Assembly (NCBI GenBank): GCA_963580285.1 | Contig: OY757012.1 | Span: 164,350,652-164,414,651 of the forward strand | Length of the DNA: 64,000 nucleotides | From: Lucinisca nassula | Taxonomy: Eukaryota > Mollusca > Bivalvia > Lucinida > Lucinidae | Direction of reading: 5' to 3' | In this document: one piece after another, positions 1 through 9,764 of the stretch | Numbering within the stretch: position 1 is the stretch's first letter | Layout: every line of letters begins with the position of its first letter | The notes under the pieces: generated by a model | What the model saw: only the letters and a program-made list of their open reading frames with translations | What the model was told of the DNA's origin: nothing | Database searches by the model: none | Position numbers and translations under genes: made by a program

Positions 1-698
1 GGGGGCATTTTGGCCCCCAGGGCTGTAATTTGAACAATCTTGGTAGAGGTCCACTAGATGAAGCTTCACACCAAATATCAAAGATCTGGGCCTTGCGGTT
101 TCAGAGAAGAAGATTTTTAAAGATTTTCCCTGTATAAGCCTATGTAAAACCAAAGGCCCCCGGGGCGGGGACATTTTTGGCCCCAAGGCTATAATTTGAA
201 CAATCTTAGTAGAGGTCCACCAGGTAAAGCTTCACACCAAATATTAAAGACCTGGGCCTTGTGGTTTCAGAGAAGAAGATTTTTTAATGATTTTCCCTAT
301 TTAAGCCTATGTAAAACCAGGGGCATTTTGGCCTCCAGGGCTATAATTTGAACAATCTTGGTAGAGGTCCACTAGAGGACGCTTCATAACAAATATCGAA
401 GAACTGGGCCTTGCGGTTTCAAAGAAGAAGATTTTTTAAGTTTTGGTTTAAAAAATCTATTTTTAGCTCCTGTGACCTAGATGTGCAATGGACCGGAACC
501 ATTTGAACAACTTTGAAAGGGGACCACCTAAGGATCATTCCTGTGAAGTTTGGTTAAAATCCGATCAGTGGTTTATGAGGAGATGTCATTTGAAGAAAAA
601 GTTAACGCACACACACACGCACACACGCACTGACGACAGACGACGGACGAACAGTGATCACAAAAGCTCACCTTGTCACTACGTGACAGGTGAGCTAA
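1..698 (+). mobile_element. Helentron-like element F1, 3' part (tandem core plus terminal hairpin)
   Basis: About three units of a roughly 155-bp repeat (aatttgaacaatcttg...gtttcagagaagaagatt) are followed by a diverged spacer, an ACAC/GACG-rich tract near 606-655 and a 3' hairpin at 664-696 (AGCTCACCTTGTCAC / GTGACAGGTGAGCT). The element ends in TAAAA and its 5' end lies before the window. Sister copies at 20492-22653 and 48717-50578 show the full layout. HINE assignment is by architecture only. Confidence 0.65.
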
Positions 699-1050
699 AA
701 ATAATGCATAACCCTGTAAACCCCAGTTTTTTTTATATATAAGTGGGGTTTAGGTTGGTGCTTATTTCATGGACTTGTTCACATGATTTTTCAAAGCATA
801 AGATATAGGGATTTCTTTCACTGCTCCAACAATGACATTTTTCTATCAAATTTTGTCATGTTTTCCTTATTCAAACAGTAAAAATTGCTTGTGGGTGTTT
901 GTTAAAAGTGCCTCATTGAGGTAGTTCTAAAGAGTACCCACAGTCTCTTTTTTAGAGCAAAAATTAAAATAGAAATAATGTACAGGCCCTACTGCTGTAA
1001 ACCCCACTTTTCTATATAAATTACAAAGTGGGAGTTTCCAAGGTGTTCAT
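699..1050 (+). repeat. Element C, right arm and a second diverged copy
   Basis: 699-780 (ataatgcataaccctgtaaa ... acttgttcacatgat) is the right arm of element C directly after the F1 end, so F1 sits inside C. A diverged second copy at about 840-1045 keeps the imperfect hairpin around 'gcctcattgaggtagttcta' and the 'gtaaaccccacttttc' stretch. A fuller copy is at 22865-23142. Confidence 0.5.
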
Positions 1051-1063
1051 TTCATCAGCTTAA

Positions 1064-1250
1064 TAACCCTTATCCCGCAGAAAAAAAAAATAACACACAC
1101 CTTTGCAAACAAGGTAGATCCAGATCAGATGGCTTCTGAAGCCATCTGATGAGGATCTACACTGTTTGTCATGCAGTTTCTGAAATGTATGAATACATTT
1201 TTATCTAGTAGTTTGATTAATTGAGAAATGTGGCTAAATTAATTTATTCA
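1064..1250 (-). mobile_element. Degenerate piggyBac-like MITE, family P1
   Basis: Starts with TAACCCTTATCC and contains the P1 core hairpin (GATCAGATGGCTTC..GAAGCCATCTGATG) and the 'gtttgattaattg' segment. The right TIR is no longer recognisable. Confidence 0.45.
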
Positions 1251-1500
1251 CCTGGGGCCAGTTGTTCAAAGCATCGTTAGCTTAACGAGCTCGTTAGTGG
1301 TCATATTGTTAACTCTTCTAGCAAGTACAATATCGTAAATTTTGGTATTTTTGCTGAAAAAATGTGAGCAGCTTTTGCGTCAGCAAAAGCTGCTCACATT
1401 TTTTCAGCAAAAATTTCAGCATATTTGCCATATTTAATGATCAAAGATTTAACGATACGTTAACTAACGACATCGTTAGTTTTGAACAACTGGCCCCAGG
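1251..1500. mobile_element. Fold-back MITE, family D (complete)
   Basis: Perfect outer arms CCTGGGGCCAGTTGTTCAAA and its complement bound 250 bp. An internal palindrome (aaaaaatgtgagcagctttt / aaaagctgctcacatttttt) sits at the centre. Other copies are near 3423, 52991-53481 and 56463. No ORF, and superfamily not recognised. Confidence 0.75.
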
Positions 1501-1641
1501 ATAAGGGATGGTTTTTATTTATTATAGCGGAGTTGAACTTTGTTTTGAGTCCCCAGAGAATTTTACCAAAGCACCAGATAACATCTATTTAGGGATAATA
1601 ATGACGTAATTTATTTCTTGTTAAGGGATACCGTAAAAATC
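1501..1641. other. Short interval with no recognised feature
   Basis: AT-rich sequence between MITE D and a P1 MITE. I see no exon signal, repeat match or RNA gene. Confidence 0.4.
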
Positions 1642-1854
1642 TTAACCCTTATCTTGCTGAATATTCATTTAAGCCACACCCATTTCTGTCTATCAACCAA
1701 TCAAATTACTTGATGTAATTTATTGCTACAAATTCATAAACTGAATGCCAAACAGTGTAGATCCTGATCAGGTGGCTTCTTCAGAAGCCACCTGATCTGG
1801 ATCTACACTGTTTCCAAAGATAGGGGTTGTCATGAACAGCAAGAGAAGGGTTAA
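1642..1854 (+). mobile_element. piggyBac-like MITE P1 (complete)
   Basis: Flanked by TTAA at both ends, TIRs TTAACCCTTATCTTGCTGA and its imperfect complement ending AGAGAAGGGTTAA. The centre is the hairpin CAAACAGTGTAGATCCTGAT / ATCTGGATCTACACTGTTT. TTAA targeting and a CCC start are piggyBac hallmarks, so superfamily is inferred from ends only. No transposase. Confidence 0.75.
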
Positions 1855-1856
1855 AA

Positions 1857-2318
1857 GTTAGGACACTTTGAGAACTTGCTGTAATTCTCCAAATATTTTA
1901 ACCAACTCGTTTCACGATCCAGCCAGGAGTCCAAAAGGTACAGACAGAGCAAACAGTGAAGATCCTGATCAGACTGCTCCTTTTAGGAGCAGTCTGATCT
2001 GGGTCAGCACTGTTTGCTTAGCGCTATCTGTCCCAATTTGGTTGGTTGGTTGATTTGAGGTTTAACGTCCCCGTCAACACTGTAAAGGTCATTTTGGAGA
2101 CGTTGCTTCCAATTTTGTGGGACTTTTACCCGACATTGAGATGAAATGACATCTCAAGCCATGTCGCCCAATGAAACTAATAGGGTTTATAAGCGGTTTA
2201 CCAGTACTAGAGTGCGGGCAGAATTCAGCTCTGCGTGGAAGCATCATGCAGCCCATATATTTCTTCAAGCCCCTATGGGCGGGGGCCTATCTGTCCCAAT
2301 ACTTAGGATCATTACAGT
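1857..2318 (+). mobile_element. MITE family A, split by a SINE
   Basis: 1857-2037 (gaacttgctgtaattctcc ... ctatctgtcccaat) continues at 2301-2318 (acttaggatcattacag). Intact A copies (for example 6274-6499) show these parts are normally contiguous. It carries the shared core hairpin at about 1951-2015. Confidence 0.7.
2038..2286 (-). mobile_element. SINE-H copy with 14-bp target-site duplication
   Basis: Inserted in MITE A and flanked by CTATCTGTCCCAAT at 2024-2037 and 2287-2300. Read on the minus strand it starts gcccccgcccatagggg, carries the conserved middle 'gaagcaacgtctccaaaatg' and ends gacgttaaacctcaaatcaa plus a CCAA-rich tail. TSD plus simple tail supports LINE-mediated retroposition. 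No clear tRNA A/B boxes were found in the head. Confidence 0.8.
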
Positions 2319-2511
2319 AAGTTTTTTTGTCTTCAAAATGCATTTTTTGTGCACTCAATAAAATCGCCTCAATAACATTCCAATTATGTCTCAGGACCTG
2401 GTGCTATTGTCAACCCAAAGTAGCTGGAACCCTGTTTCAAACAAATTTTCATGGCCCCCTGGTGTTCAAGCCTATGAATTTCGATAGCATTTATAATCTA
2501 TCCATAGACAT
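2319..2511. other. Interval with no recognised feature
   Basis: Weak open frames only. No splice-bounded exon or repeat recognised before the SINE-H target duplication at 2499-2511. Confidence 0.4.
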
Positions 2512-2796
2512 TTGTTTGTTTCAACTGAAGTTTTAGGTACCCATCAACACTACACATGCCATTTTTGAGACACATCCAATTTCCCAACACTGAAATGAAA
2601 AGACATCTTAAGCCCTGTCGCCCAATGAAACCAATCGGGTTTATAAGCATGGACGGTCAGACTCGCATCACTTTCCCTGGGCAGGCTAAGATACTCCAAG
2701 CAGTTTACCAGCACTCACATGCTGTCGGTTTCAGCTCTGCATGGGAGCATCATGCAGCCCAATCTATTTCTCCAAGCCCTGATGGGTGGGGTAAAT
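2512..2796 (-). mobile_element. SINE-H copy with 13-bp target-site duplication
   Basis: Flanked by TATCCATAGACAT at 2499-2511 and 2797-2809. The tail side is tttgtttgtttc and the body matches the SINE-H consensus with more substitutions than the 2038 copy, so it is older. Confidence 0.8.
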
Positions 2797-2810
2797 TATC
2801 CATAGACATA

Positions 2811-3023
2811 TTAACCCTTATCCTGCTGTTCACAACGACCCCTGCCTTTGCAAACAGTGTAGATCCTGATCAGATGGCTTCTGAAGAAGCCATCTGATCA
2901 GGATCTATACTGTTTGTCATTCAGTTTGTGAATTTGAACCAAAATATTACATCATGTAATCTGATTGGCTGATGGTCAGCAATGTGTGGGGCTAATTAAA
3001 TTATTCAGCAAGGTAAGGGTTAA
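2811..3023 (-). mobile_element. piggyBac-like MITE P1 (complete)
   Basis: TTAACCCTTATCCTGCTG at the left and AGCAAGGTAAGGGTTAA at the right. The central hairpin is at about 2860-2918. Inserted 1 bp after the target duplication of the neighbouring SINE-H. Confidence 0.75.
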
Positions 3024-3184
3024 AATAAAATATGAACAAAATTTCTTTATCACTGTCACTTAGGGACTTTCCCAAACACATCTATTCTTTTCTCTGTTAT
3101 TACCTGTCTTTCCTGGACATTACTTCTTGATAAACTGCAGGCCACATTACGCAAACACGCCTATACAAATACATTGCCACCTTT

Positions 3185-3400
3185 ATCGCCAAAAAAATGA
3201 AAATTTTATGCTGAAAAATTGCGATTTTTTTCTTATTTCTGCTCCAAATATAGATTTTGGGCACTCGTTAGAACCGCCTCATTGAGGTGGTTCTAACGAG
3301 TACCCACAATCTATATTTTAGAGCAGAAATAAGAAAAATAAGGTATACCCCCGGAAACGCCAGTTTTACTATATAAAAGTGGGGTTCAAGGGGGTCAAAA
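3185..3400 (+). repeat. Element C copy
   Basis: Holds the diagnostic hairpin ctcgttagaaccgcctcatt / aggtggttctaacgag and the downstream 'agagcagaaataagaaaaat' stretch. In this copy no HINE is present at that stretch, so it is one empty-site reference for the F1 insertion at 34974. Confidence 0.6.
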
Positions 3401-3422
3401 TTATATAGGCATGTTTTCATGA

Positions 3423-3658
3423 TGAGTTGTTCAAAACTGATGTCATTAGTTAATGAATCAATAAAACTTTGAGCATTAAATAGGCCAAATATACCAATAT
3501 TTTTGCTGAAAAAATATGGGCAGCTGTTGCGTATGCAAAAGCGACTCACATTTTTTTCCACAAAAATAACAAATTTAGATTTTGTATTTGCTAGAACAGT
3601 TAACAATTTGATCACTAACAAGCTTGTTAAGCTAACAAGGCTTTGAACAACTGGTCCC
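3423..3658. mobile_element. MITE D copy, diverged
   Basis: Outer arms gagttgttcaaaactgatgt and gctttgaacaactggtccc, with a decayed internal palindrome around 'tatgggcagctgttgcgtat'. It matches family D over its full length. Confidence 0.65.
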
Positions 3659-3761
3659 GCTTAAGTGCACCTCTTTTTATCATCAGAAGACCTTCAAAGT
3701 TGGCCAGTTTGGCTAACACAGCCTATGACAACAACATGGGGCCTATAGTATGCATAGGCTC

Positions 3762-4573
3762 TAAAGTCGATTTTTCATCTTTTATGCCACACTTTTCGGC
3801 GATAACTTCTTTATTTTTTATTTTTGTCAACATATCCCACGGGGAAGTTGTAGAGAAGCTCCGCCAACTTCTCAAGAAGGTTTTATGCCCCTAAGTTATA
3901 TGAGCAGAGTGGTAATCAGATGGAGATTTCTGCAACTTCAAGCTTGTGAGAAATTTTCTGTTTCCTTTAGTCCCGCCTTGACAGTGTGGTTTGACAATTT
4001 TTCATCTATTCAGTGCTTGAGTGAAGGATAATTATGTGGGTCATTCCAATATCTTGCATGTTTACAATGTGCACATTCTAGAGTGAAACACACTCAGAAT
4101 GACTGGTGTAGTATTTTAAATATTTGATTAATATTGATCTAAGGTGTATGATCTGTATTGTCTTTACTAATGGTTTGCTGACTAAAACCATGTTTTTCAT
4201 GTTTTTGACTGTTTCCACTCTAATGCTTTGTACAACATCCCTTCAGTCGGACGCTTCATTGGCTGCATGGGATTTATCCACATCTAGATATTGTTACAAA
4301 TAGGCTGGTCATTTATTTTCATTTCGAGAGTGTGAGTGATAGAATTGGACTTAGTTTTTAGCTTATCGCTAAAAACTAAGTCCAATTCTTTCACTCACAC
4401 AAAAATTGTAAAAAGTTCATCTGATTAGACAAAAAAGTATACGACCCTGGAAGCTGAACCCTTTACGAGAAATTGTCAGAGCTTCTCCTCCACAAGTTCC
4501 TCACTGGATGTGATCAAAAGTAATAAAGTTATCGCCAAAAAACGCGGCAAAAAAGATTAAAAAATCGACTTTA
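3762..4573. repeat. Long inverted-repeat (fold-back) element
   Basis: The left end TAAAGTCGATTTTTCATC is mirrored by AAAAAATCGACTTTA at the right, and inner arms also match imperfectly (cggcgataacttctttatt / aataaagttatcgcc; gaagttgtagagaagctcc / ggagaagctctgacaatttc-like). The middle holds a second palindrome at 4331-4399. No coding sequence, class not recognised. Confidence 0.5.
4331..4399. repeat. Near-perfect palindrome
   Basis: Arms of about 32 nt (tgtgagtgatagaattggac / gtccaattctttcactcaca) around a 5-nt loop 'ttatc', with one or two mismatches. It would fold as a strong hairpin on either strand. Confidence 0.8.
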
Positions 4574-5117
4574 AAGGTGCATTAATGAGCTATCTGGAAA
4601 AAATGCTTCCAAAAATAATATACATATAGCCGGTATTTTTCTTTAAAACAATACAAATGAATGCATTTTATGCAAAAATGTGAACAATTATGATGACAGG
4701 TAAACAAGTTTGAGAGGGATTCCCTAACTAGGTTTCGAACACTAGTTAGATCTATTTTTAGTTCGTGACAAAACTAGAATCCCCATATATGATGTTATGC
4801 GACGTTCATTTTTGGCCTTGTTTGCTTAGGCCATGCCTTAATCGGAAAAAAATATGACGCTGAATACCATTCTATAAGTAACGACACTCAGAGACGATAC
4901 TGCCGCCATGTATGTGTAAAGTGACAGATTTATTTTTAGAACAGAAATTCCGAACACATGTTCAGAGCGAAGGGTAAACACGAATGAAAACGACCATTTT
5001 CACAAAGTTCTGAAGCTGTATTTGGCTCCAAAAGTATACACAGGACAAAGGAGTATGCATTGAAGATAAAAACCAGAAAAAAAATTGAGACCCGGTAGCT
5101 AAATAATGCACCTTTAA
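4571..5117. mobile_element. MITE family G with TTAA-type ends
   Basis: The left end TTAAAGGTGCATTAATGAGC and the right end TAGCTAAATAATGCACCTTTAA are imperfect inverted repeats about 545 bp apart. The interior is non-coding as far as I can see. Its right end lies 49 nt from the last recognised PLEKHD1 exon. Confidence 0.6.
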
Positions 5118-5166
5118 TATGGAGCTTGATTTTAAAGGTTTTACAAGTTTGAGATAATACACTAAC

Positions 5167-5219
5167 CCATGTTTTCTCTTTCTCATCTGCTAGCTCTAGA
5201 ACTTCAGACTGTAGCCGAT
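5167..5219 (-). CDS. PLEKHD1: PLEKHD1-like gene, exon e (start of coiled coil)
   Basis: The most downstream exon I can place. On the minus strand it follows acceptor tttatttgtatcag and ends at donor GTTAGT (5166-5161). It starts in phase 1, completing the split codon G|AT (Asp) with the exon at 6554-6645, and gives RLQSEVLELADEKEKTW. The charged heptad-like pattern fits the beginning of the long coiled coil that follows the PH domain in PLEKHD1, where the vertebrate protein has a similar YLDKL...E-rich stretch (remembered, not searched). It ends in phase 0. Further coiled-coil exons should lie at lower coordinates and none was recognised in 1-5166. Being only 53 bp, it is supported mainly by phase and splice sites. 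Confidence 0.6.
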
Positions 5220-5554
5220 CTGATACAAATAAACATGAAATATTAGATGGGCTGTTTAGAACAAAGGAACAGAAGCAAATCATAATGTATTTTCAAACGG
5301 ATGGGTCATAATGTGTTTTCAGACGGATAGGCCCACTGGAAACTAATAGCTTCAGATATACTCAGGAGTAGTAAAGCATTTCCTTATTGCCAGAAAAAAA
5401 GATTTCTGTCATTTTTCTGTGTATCACAAGTAAGTTGTCCATTGGCAGAATCTGAGGGTGCCTGATCTTGCCCTCTACTGTTAGGCAATATTCTGACCTG
5501 TACATCATTTCCTAATTTTGATATCACTTTAACAAGTCTGTGTAATGAATACTC

Positions 5555-5760
5555 CTCTAAAGCCCACTTTATATAGAGAAAACTGTCATTTAAGGGGGTT
5601 AACATTATTTATTTTCCTCATTTATCCAATACATAGGTTGTGGGTACTCCTTAGAACTGCCTCAATGAGGTGGTTCTGTCGAGCACCCTCAACCTATGTT
5701 TGGAGTAAAAATAAGAAAAATATCAAAAATTTTCATCAGAAAAATTCCGTTTTTGAACTA
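5555..5760 (-). repeat. Element C copy, reverse orientation
   Basis: Contains the C hairpin (tagaactgcctcaatgaggt region at about 5650-5685) and the arm 'gcccactttatatagag' to 'gggggttaaca'. Truncated at one side. Confidence 0.5.
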
Positions 5761-5900
5761 TGAATAGATGCACTATGCCTCATGGATGTGTTATCATACT
5801 GGAAAGACTTATTGCCATGCCTGCTCAATCCGTGTTGCAAATTCAACAATATTCATATAGAATACATGATTATCTTTAGTTGGCATAAAAACCATGTATG

Positions 5901-6090
5901 TTAGTCCTTATCCTGCTGAATACATTAATCATGCCACACCCATTACCAACTATCAGCCAATCAGATTACTTGATATATTCATTCTATCCACAAACTGCAT
6001 GACAAACAGTGTAGATCCTGATCAGATGGCTTCTTCAGAAGCCATCTGATCAAAGATAGTGGTTGTTGTGAACAGCAGGATAAGGGTTAA
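5901..6090 (+). mobile_element. piggyBac-like MITE P1
   Basis: The left end TTAGTCCTTATCCTGCTGAA has one substitution in TTAA. The right end is CAGCAGGATAAGGGTTAA. The core hairpin lost its outer right arm after 'gccatctgatca', so the fold is shorter than in sister copies. Confidence 0.7.
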
Positions 6091-6273
6091 ATTGTACATA
6101 AATATGTAAGCAATTTTTACTTCCTTATTGATATGTAAGAGTGATCATTTAGCATTTTACAACTTCATCAGACTATAAAATCTAGCTCTCTAAATTGGTG
6201 TCAACTTTACTTTTTGAAAAATAGTATTGTGTGCTTATTTGATCATGTAAGCTAATAATGGGGAAAACAGTAA

Positions 6274-6499
6274 TTACTGTAAAAATTTTAAAAGAAAATT
6301 GGATGCCTTGAGAACTTGCTGTAATTCTTCGAAACTTTTAACAAACTTGATTCACAATCCAGCAAGTAGTCCAAAAGGTGCAGATGGATTGGCAAACAGT
6401 GTAGACCCTGATCAGACTGCTCCTTCAGGAACAGTCTGATCTGGGTCTGTACTGTTTGTTTAGGCCTGTTTGTCCCAATACTTAGGATCATCATGGTAA
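6274..6499 (+). mobile_element. MITE family A (near complete)
   Basis: Runs from tactgtaaaaattttaaaag to cttaggatcatcatggtaa. The ends form an imperfect TIR of the TACCGTAA-type. The core hairpin at 6390-6460 is caaacagtgtagaccctgat / ctgatctgggtctgtactgt. It ends 55 nt from the PLEKHD1 exon at 6554, on its 5' splice site side. Confidence 0.7.
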
Positions 6500-6553
6500 A
6501 AGTTTCTTTTTTTTTCATAAAATTTATAGGAATTAAATTATTCAGAACTTTAC

Positions 6554-6645
6554 CAAAGTAGTCTTGTTTCTGTTTTGCCATAGCAAGTCCATGTTCTTCC
6601 AACTTCCGTATCATATCATCTGACAACTGCTGATTAGACCAAGTT
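6554..6645 (-). CDS. PLEKHD1: PLEKHD1-like gene, exon d (end of PH domain to coiled coil)
   Basis: A 92-bp exon on the minus strand between acceptor ttatgtatttcag and donor GTAAAG. The split codon AT|A with exon c gives Ile, then TWSNQQLSDDMIRKL and EEHGLAMAKQKQDYF, ending in phase 1. The pattern TW-x-N-x-QL-x-x-x-MI-x-x-LE-x-x-GL-x-x-A-x-x-KQ-x-Y is what I recall directly after the PH domain of PLEKHD1, which makes this the most diagnostic exon. It probably forms the helix linking the PH domain to the coiled coil. A start codon upstream in the intron gives a longer open frame, but the acceptor and the phase match favour the exon boundaries given. Confidence 0.8.
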
Positions 6646-6829
6646 CTGAAATACATAACTAAGTGCCCTCAGATGGAACAAAAATAAAATAAAATATGAC
6701 ATGTGAAAAGCAAACATGTGCCTCTAGACATGTGTGCACTGCAAATACTCAGATCAGCCTGCACATCTGTAATCTGATCAGTCTCTGATGTGTGCCAAAG
6801 GGCTGTCACTTGATGCAAAGTTTCTTTGT

Positions 6830-7960
6830 GTACATAACAAAGTCTGTGTTCTGACTTCTGACTCTATTGTGAATGTGTTCCAGCTGTTTTGGCTGTGTTC
6901 TGATTGTGATCTACTCATGTTCTGGCTATGTTCTGACAGTGTCCTGGTTGTATTCTGTCTGTTTTATTTTGAATTGAGGTTTTACATCACCGTCCACACT
7001 ATCAAAGTCATTTTAGAGACATTGCTTCTGATTTTTTTAGTTTTTACCCTACATTGAGATGAAATGACATCTCAATCCCTGTTGGCTAAAGAAACTGTCA
7101 GGGTTCTAGGGATAGTCTGACTCACACCACTTTTCCTTAACATACTTTTACTATCATAGTGGATAAACAATACCCAGAAGTTCAGTCAGTTAGAGCTTTG
7201 CACTGAAGCACAATACACCCCAATCTATTTCTTCAATCCCTGATGGGTGGGGGCATTATGTGTTCTATCTCTATGCTCATTGTTTGCTGGCTGAGTTGTC
7301 TGTGATCTGGCTGTTTTCTAACTGTGTTCTGCCAATGTTCTGATTTCATTCTGGCTTTGTTCTGACAGTGTCCTAAATGTATTCTGGATGTGTCCTGGTA
7401 GTGTTATGTGTGTATTCTGACTGTTTTCTGATTCCTGGTTGTGTTCTGACTGTGACCATTGTGTTCTGTCTGTATTCTGACTGTGTGCTGGCTGTGTTCT
7501 GACTGCTATGTGTTTGTGTTCTATGCATGTTCTGCCTTTAGTTTGTGTTCTGACTATAACATGATCGAGACCTGGCTGTGTTTGGGTATGTTCTGACTAT
7601 ATTCTGCCTGTGGTCAGACTATGTTCTGCCTGTGTTCTATGTTCTGATATTCTGATTGTCTTCTGGATGTTCTGACTGTGTTCTGTCTTTTTCAGGATGT
7701 GTGTTTTCTGTCTTCTTGTTGTGTTTCTGACTGGACTCTGCCTGTGATCAGACTGTGTAGCAGTTCAGGTTGTGTTTGACTATGTTCTGATCATATTCTG
7801 GCTGTTCTAATAGTGTTCCTTGTGTTGCAGCTCAATACTGTTTTCTGGCTGTGCTGACTGTGATCTGTATTCTGAATGTATTCTGGCTGTATTCTGGTTG
7901 TGTTGTGTTTTGACCATGTTCTGACTATTCTGGCTGTTTTCTGACTGTTTTCTGTTTTTT
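6830..7960 (+). repeat. Degenerate minisatellite of TGTTCTG-type units
   Basis: Dozens of imperfect 10-12 bp units (tgttctgactg, tgttctggctg, tattctgactg), with uneven spacing. An old SINE-H copy in reverse orientation interrupts it at about 6955-7260 (gaattgaggttttacatcac ... ccctgatgggtggggg). No coding potential is apparent. Confidence 0.8.
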
Positions 7961-7989
7961 GCTAGTATACGTAGTGAGGACGATTTGAG

Positions 7990-8272
7990 CTGAGCACTCA
8001 TCCCCCGCCCATTGGGGCTTGAAGAAATAGATGGGCTGCATGATGCTTCCATGCAGAGCTGAAAACCGACCCGCACACAAGTACTGGTAAACAACTTAGA
8101 GGATCTAAGCCTGCCCATGCTTATAAACCGTATTGGTTTCATAGGGCGACAGGGCTTGAGATGTCATTTCATGTCAGGTAAAAGTAGCACAAAATTGGAA
8201 GCAACGTCTCCAAAATGACCTTTACAGTGTTGATAGGGATGTTACACCTCAAATCAAACAAACAAAACACTT
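7990..8272 (+). mobile_element. SINE-H copy, forward
   Basis: Starts near catcccccgcccattggg, carries the full body including gaagcaacgtctccaaaatg, and ends caaatcaaacaaacaaaac. It abuts the minisatellite. I found no clear target duplication. Confidence 0.75.
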
Positions 8273-8496
8273 TTTGTGGGGTGGATTGTAGAAACTCATC
8301 AGTGCTTAATTCAATGTGATTATCACTCATTTGTAGGAAATCCAGGCAACTAATTTACAGAAAATAGCAATTGGAGAAAATAGGTCTATCTGTTCCAATA
8401 CTTAGGATCATTATGGTACAATGGTGGTTATAACATATGAGATGACCAACCATGTAAGATCCTCTATGTCTTAAATGTCAGACAATGTAATCAATT

Positions 8497-8840
8497 TTAA
8501 CCCTTATCTTGCTGAATATTCATTTAAGCCACATCCATTTCTGTCTGTCAACCAATCAAACTAGAGCTGTCAGTGAAACTGACTAGGGCCCCGGCAGCGC
8601 TATCAGAAATTTGTGGACGGACAGACAGACAGACAGACGGACGGACAGAGTGATTACTATAGGGCACCCACACTTTCAGTGCGGGGCCCTAATTACTTGA
8701 TGTAATTTATTGCTACAAATTCATAAACTGAATACCAAACAGTGTAGATCCTGATCAGATGGCTTCTTCAGAAGCCATCTGATCTGGATCTACACTGTTT
8801 GTAAAATACGGGTTGTTGTGAACAGCAAGAGAAGGGTTAA
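8497..8840 (+). mobile_element. piggyBac-like MITE P1 carrying a 132-bp insertion
   Basis: TTAACCCTTATCTTGCTGAA and AGAGAAGGGTTAA ends with the usual core hairpin at 8740-8802. Compared with the copy at 1642-1854 it is continuous except for 8561-8692, inserted inside 'accaatcaaa|ttacttgatg'. Confidence 0.8.
8561..8692 (+). mobile_element. Minimal Helentron-like element, family F2
   Basis: A complete 132-bp insertion dated by its empty site in sister P1 MITEs. It starts CTAGAGCTGTCAG, has the subterminal motif ACTAGGGCCCCGG, a GACA/GACGG tract (8614-8648) and a 3' hairpin region GGGCACCCACACTTTCAGTG..GGGGCCC ending CTAA. Insertion is between A and T with no target duplication, as expected of rolling-circle Helitron/Helentron transposons. 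Longer F2 copies lie at 41850-43383 and 43493-45734. Confidence 0.75.
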
Positions 8841-9158
8841 GTTATGGTAATTGAAGACACAAAATGTGTTTGTGAACATGAATGTGCTTGTCAGAAGGAC
8901 AAATTGAAGGTCACAATTTCAAACATGTTGGTGCCAACAGAAAAGTTTCATCACAAGTATATGCAAAATATGAAAGCTACATAGCAATTGGTCTGAAAGT
9001 TATTGTCAATGTTATAGATTTGTCACAAAAGACAAACTGGCCAAAAACTAGATACCCCTGAAATCTTCCGTTCAGGGTGGCATAAAAATTGCAGATATGG
9101 GCTAAAGTGTCACAATAATTGAAGGAATTAAGTAAAGAAGACATGAGTGTATACTAAC

Positions 9159-9235
9159 ATTCTCTTTGACTTTTCTATGGTATCTATCCATCTGTCCCTT
9201 TCAAAATCACTCTCAGCAGCTAAAACTAAATTTCC
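9159..9235 (-). CDS. PLEKHD1: PLEKHD1-like gene, exon c (C-terminal part of PH domain)
   Basis: A 77-bp exon on the minus strand with acceptor atattcttttttcag and donor GTTAGT. It enters in phase 0 and ends after AT (phase 2). It encodes GNLVLAAESDFERDRW then IDTIEKSKR. The final PH-domain strand (LVLAAES) and the amphipathic C-terminal helix with its invariant Trp (ERDRWIDTI) are typical of PH domains, which bind phosphoinositides or proteins at membranes. The exact N-LLAAES-x-FE-x-x-x-W spacing agrees with PLEKHD1 as I remember it. Confidence 0.82.
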
Positions 9236-9284
9236 CTGAAAAAAGAATATAAAGTTATGAGACAGTGCTCAACAAAACCTAAAA

Positions 9285-9702
9285 TACCGTAGAAAATCCT
9301 TACATTTAGGATATCTTAAGGACTTGATGTAATTCTCCTAAAAGGTTAACAAATTTGTTCTACGATCCAGCAAGGAGTCCAAAAAGTGCAGATGGAATGG
9401 TGAACATTTTAGACCCTGATCAGATGACTCTGATCTGGGTCTGAACTGTTTGCTTAGCCTTTACCCTGCTGTAGGCGACAAGCCCTATCTTTTCAAACAG
9501 TGTAGATCCAGATCAGATGGCTTCTGAAGAAGCCATCTGATCTGGATCTACACTGTTTGGCATTTAGTTTATGAATTTGTAGCAATAAATTACATCAAGT
9601 AATTTGATTGGTTGATAGACAGAAATGGGTGTGGCTTAATTGAATATTCAGCAGGTTAAAGGTTAGACCTGTCTGTCCCAATACTAAGGATCATTACCGT
9701 AA
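9285..9702 (+). mobile_element. MITE family A, split by a P1 MITE
   Basis: Begins taccgtagaaaatccttaca and ends actaaggatcattaccgta, a clear TIR pair. The usual 'tgcttaggcctgtctgtccc' segment is interrupted by a P1 copy at 9460-9666. The left end lies 50 nt from the acceptor side of exon c. Confidence 0.7.
9460..9666 (-). mobile_element. piggyBac-like MITE P1 nested in MITE A
   Basis: Ends are decayed (TTTACCCTGCTG / CAGCAGGTTAAAGGTTA) but the interior and central hairpin (9498-9560) are well kept, and the A sequence resumes directly afterwards. Confidence 0.65.
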
Positions 9703-9764
9703 GACCTGTCTTCAGAAAAGGCACAGATCAGCCTGCACAGCAACACTGTAAAGCAAGAGTTATT

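Noticed and set aside
488..742. 84-codon open frame at the end of the first Helentron-like element
   Set aside because: It is a translation of the GACG/ACAC tract and the 3' hairpin, and similar frames appear in every F1 end.
3040..3140. Possible minus-strand PLEKHD1 exon (acceptor-like ggcctgcag, donor-like GTAATA)
   Set aside because: The enclosed 31 bp has a stop in the phase required after exon e, and no coiled-coil pattern.
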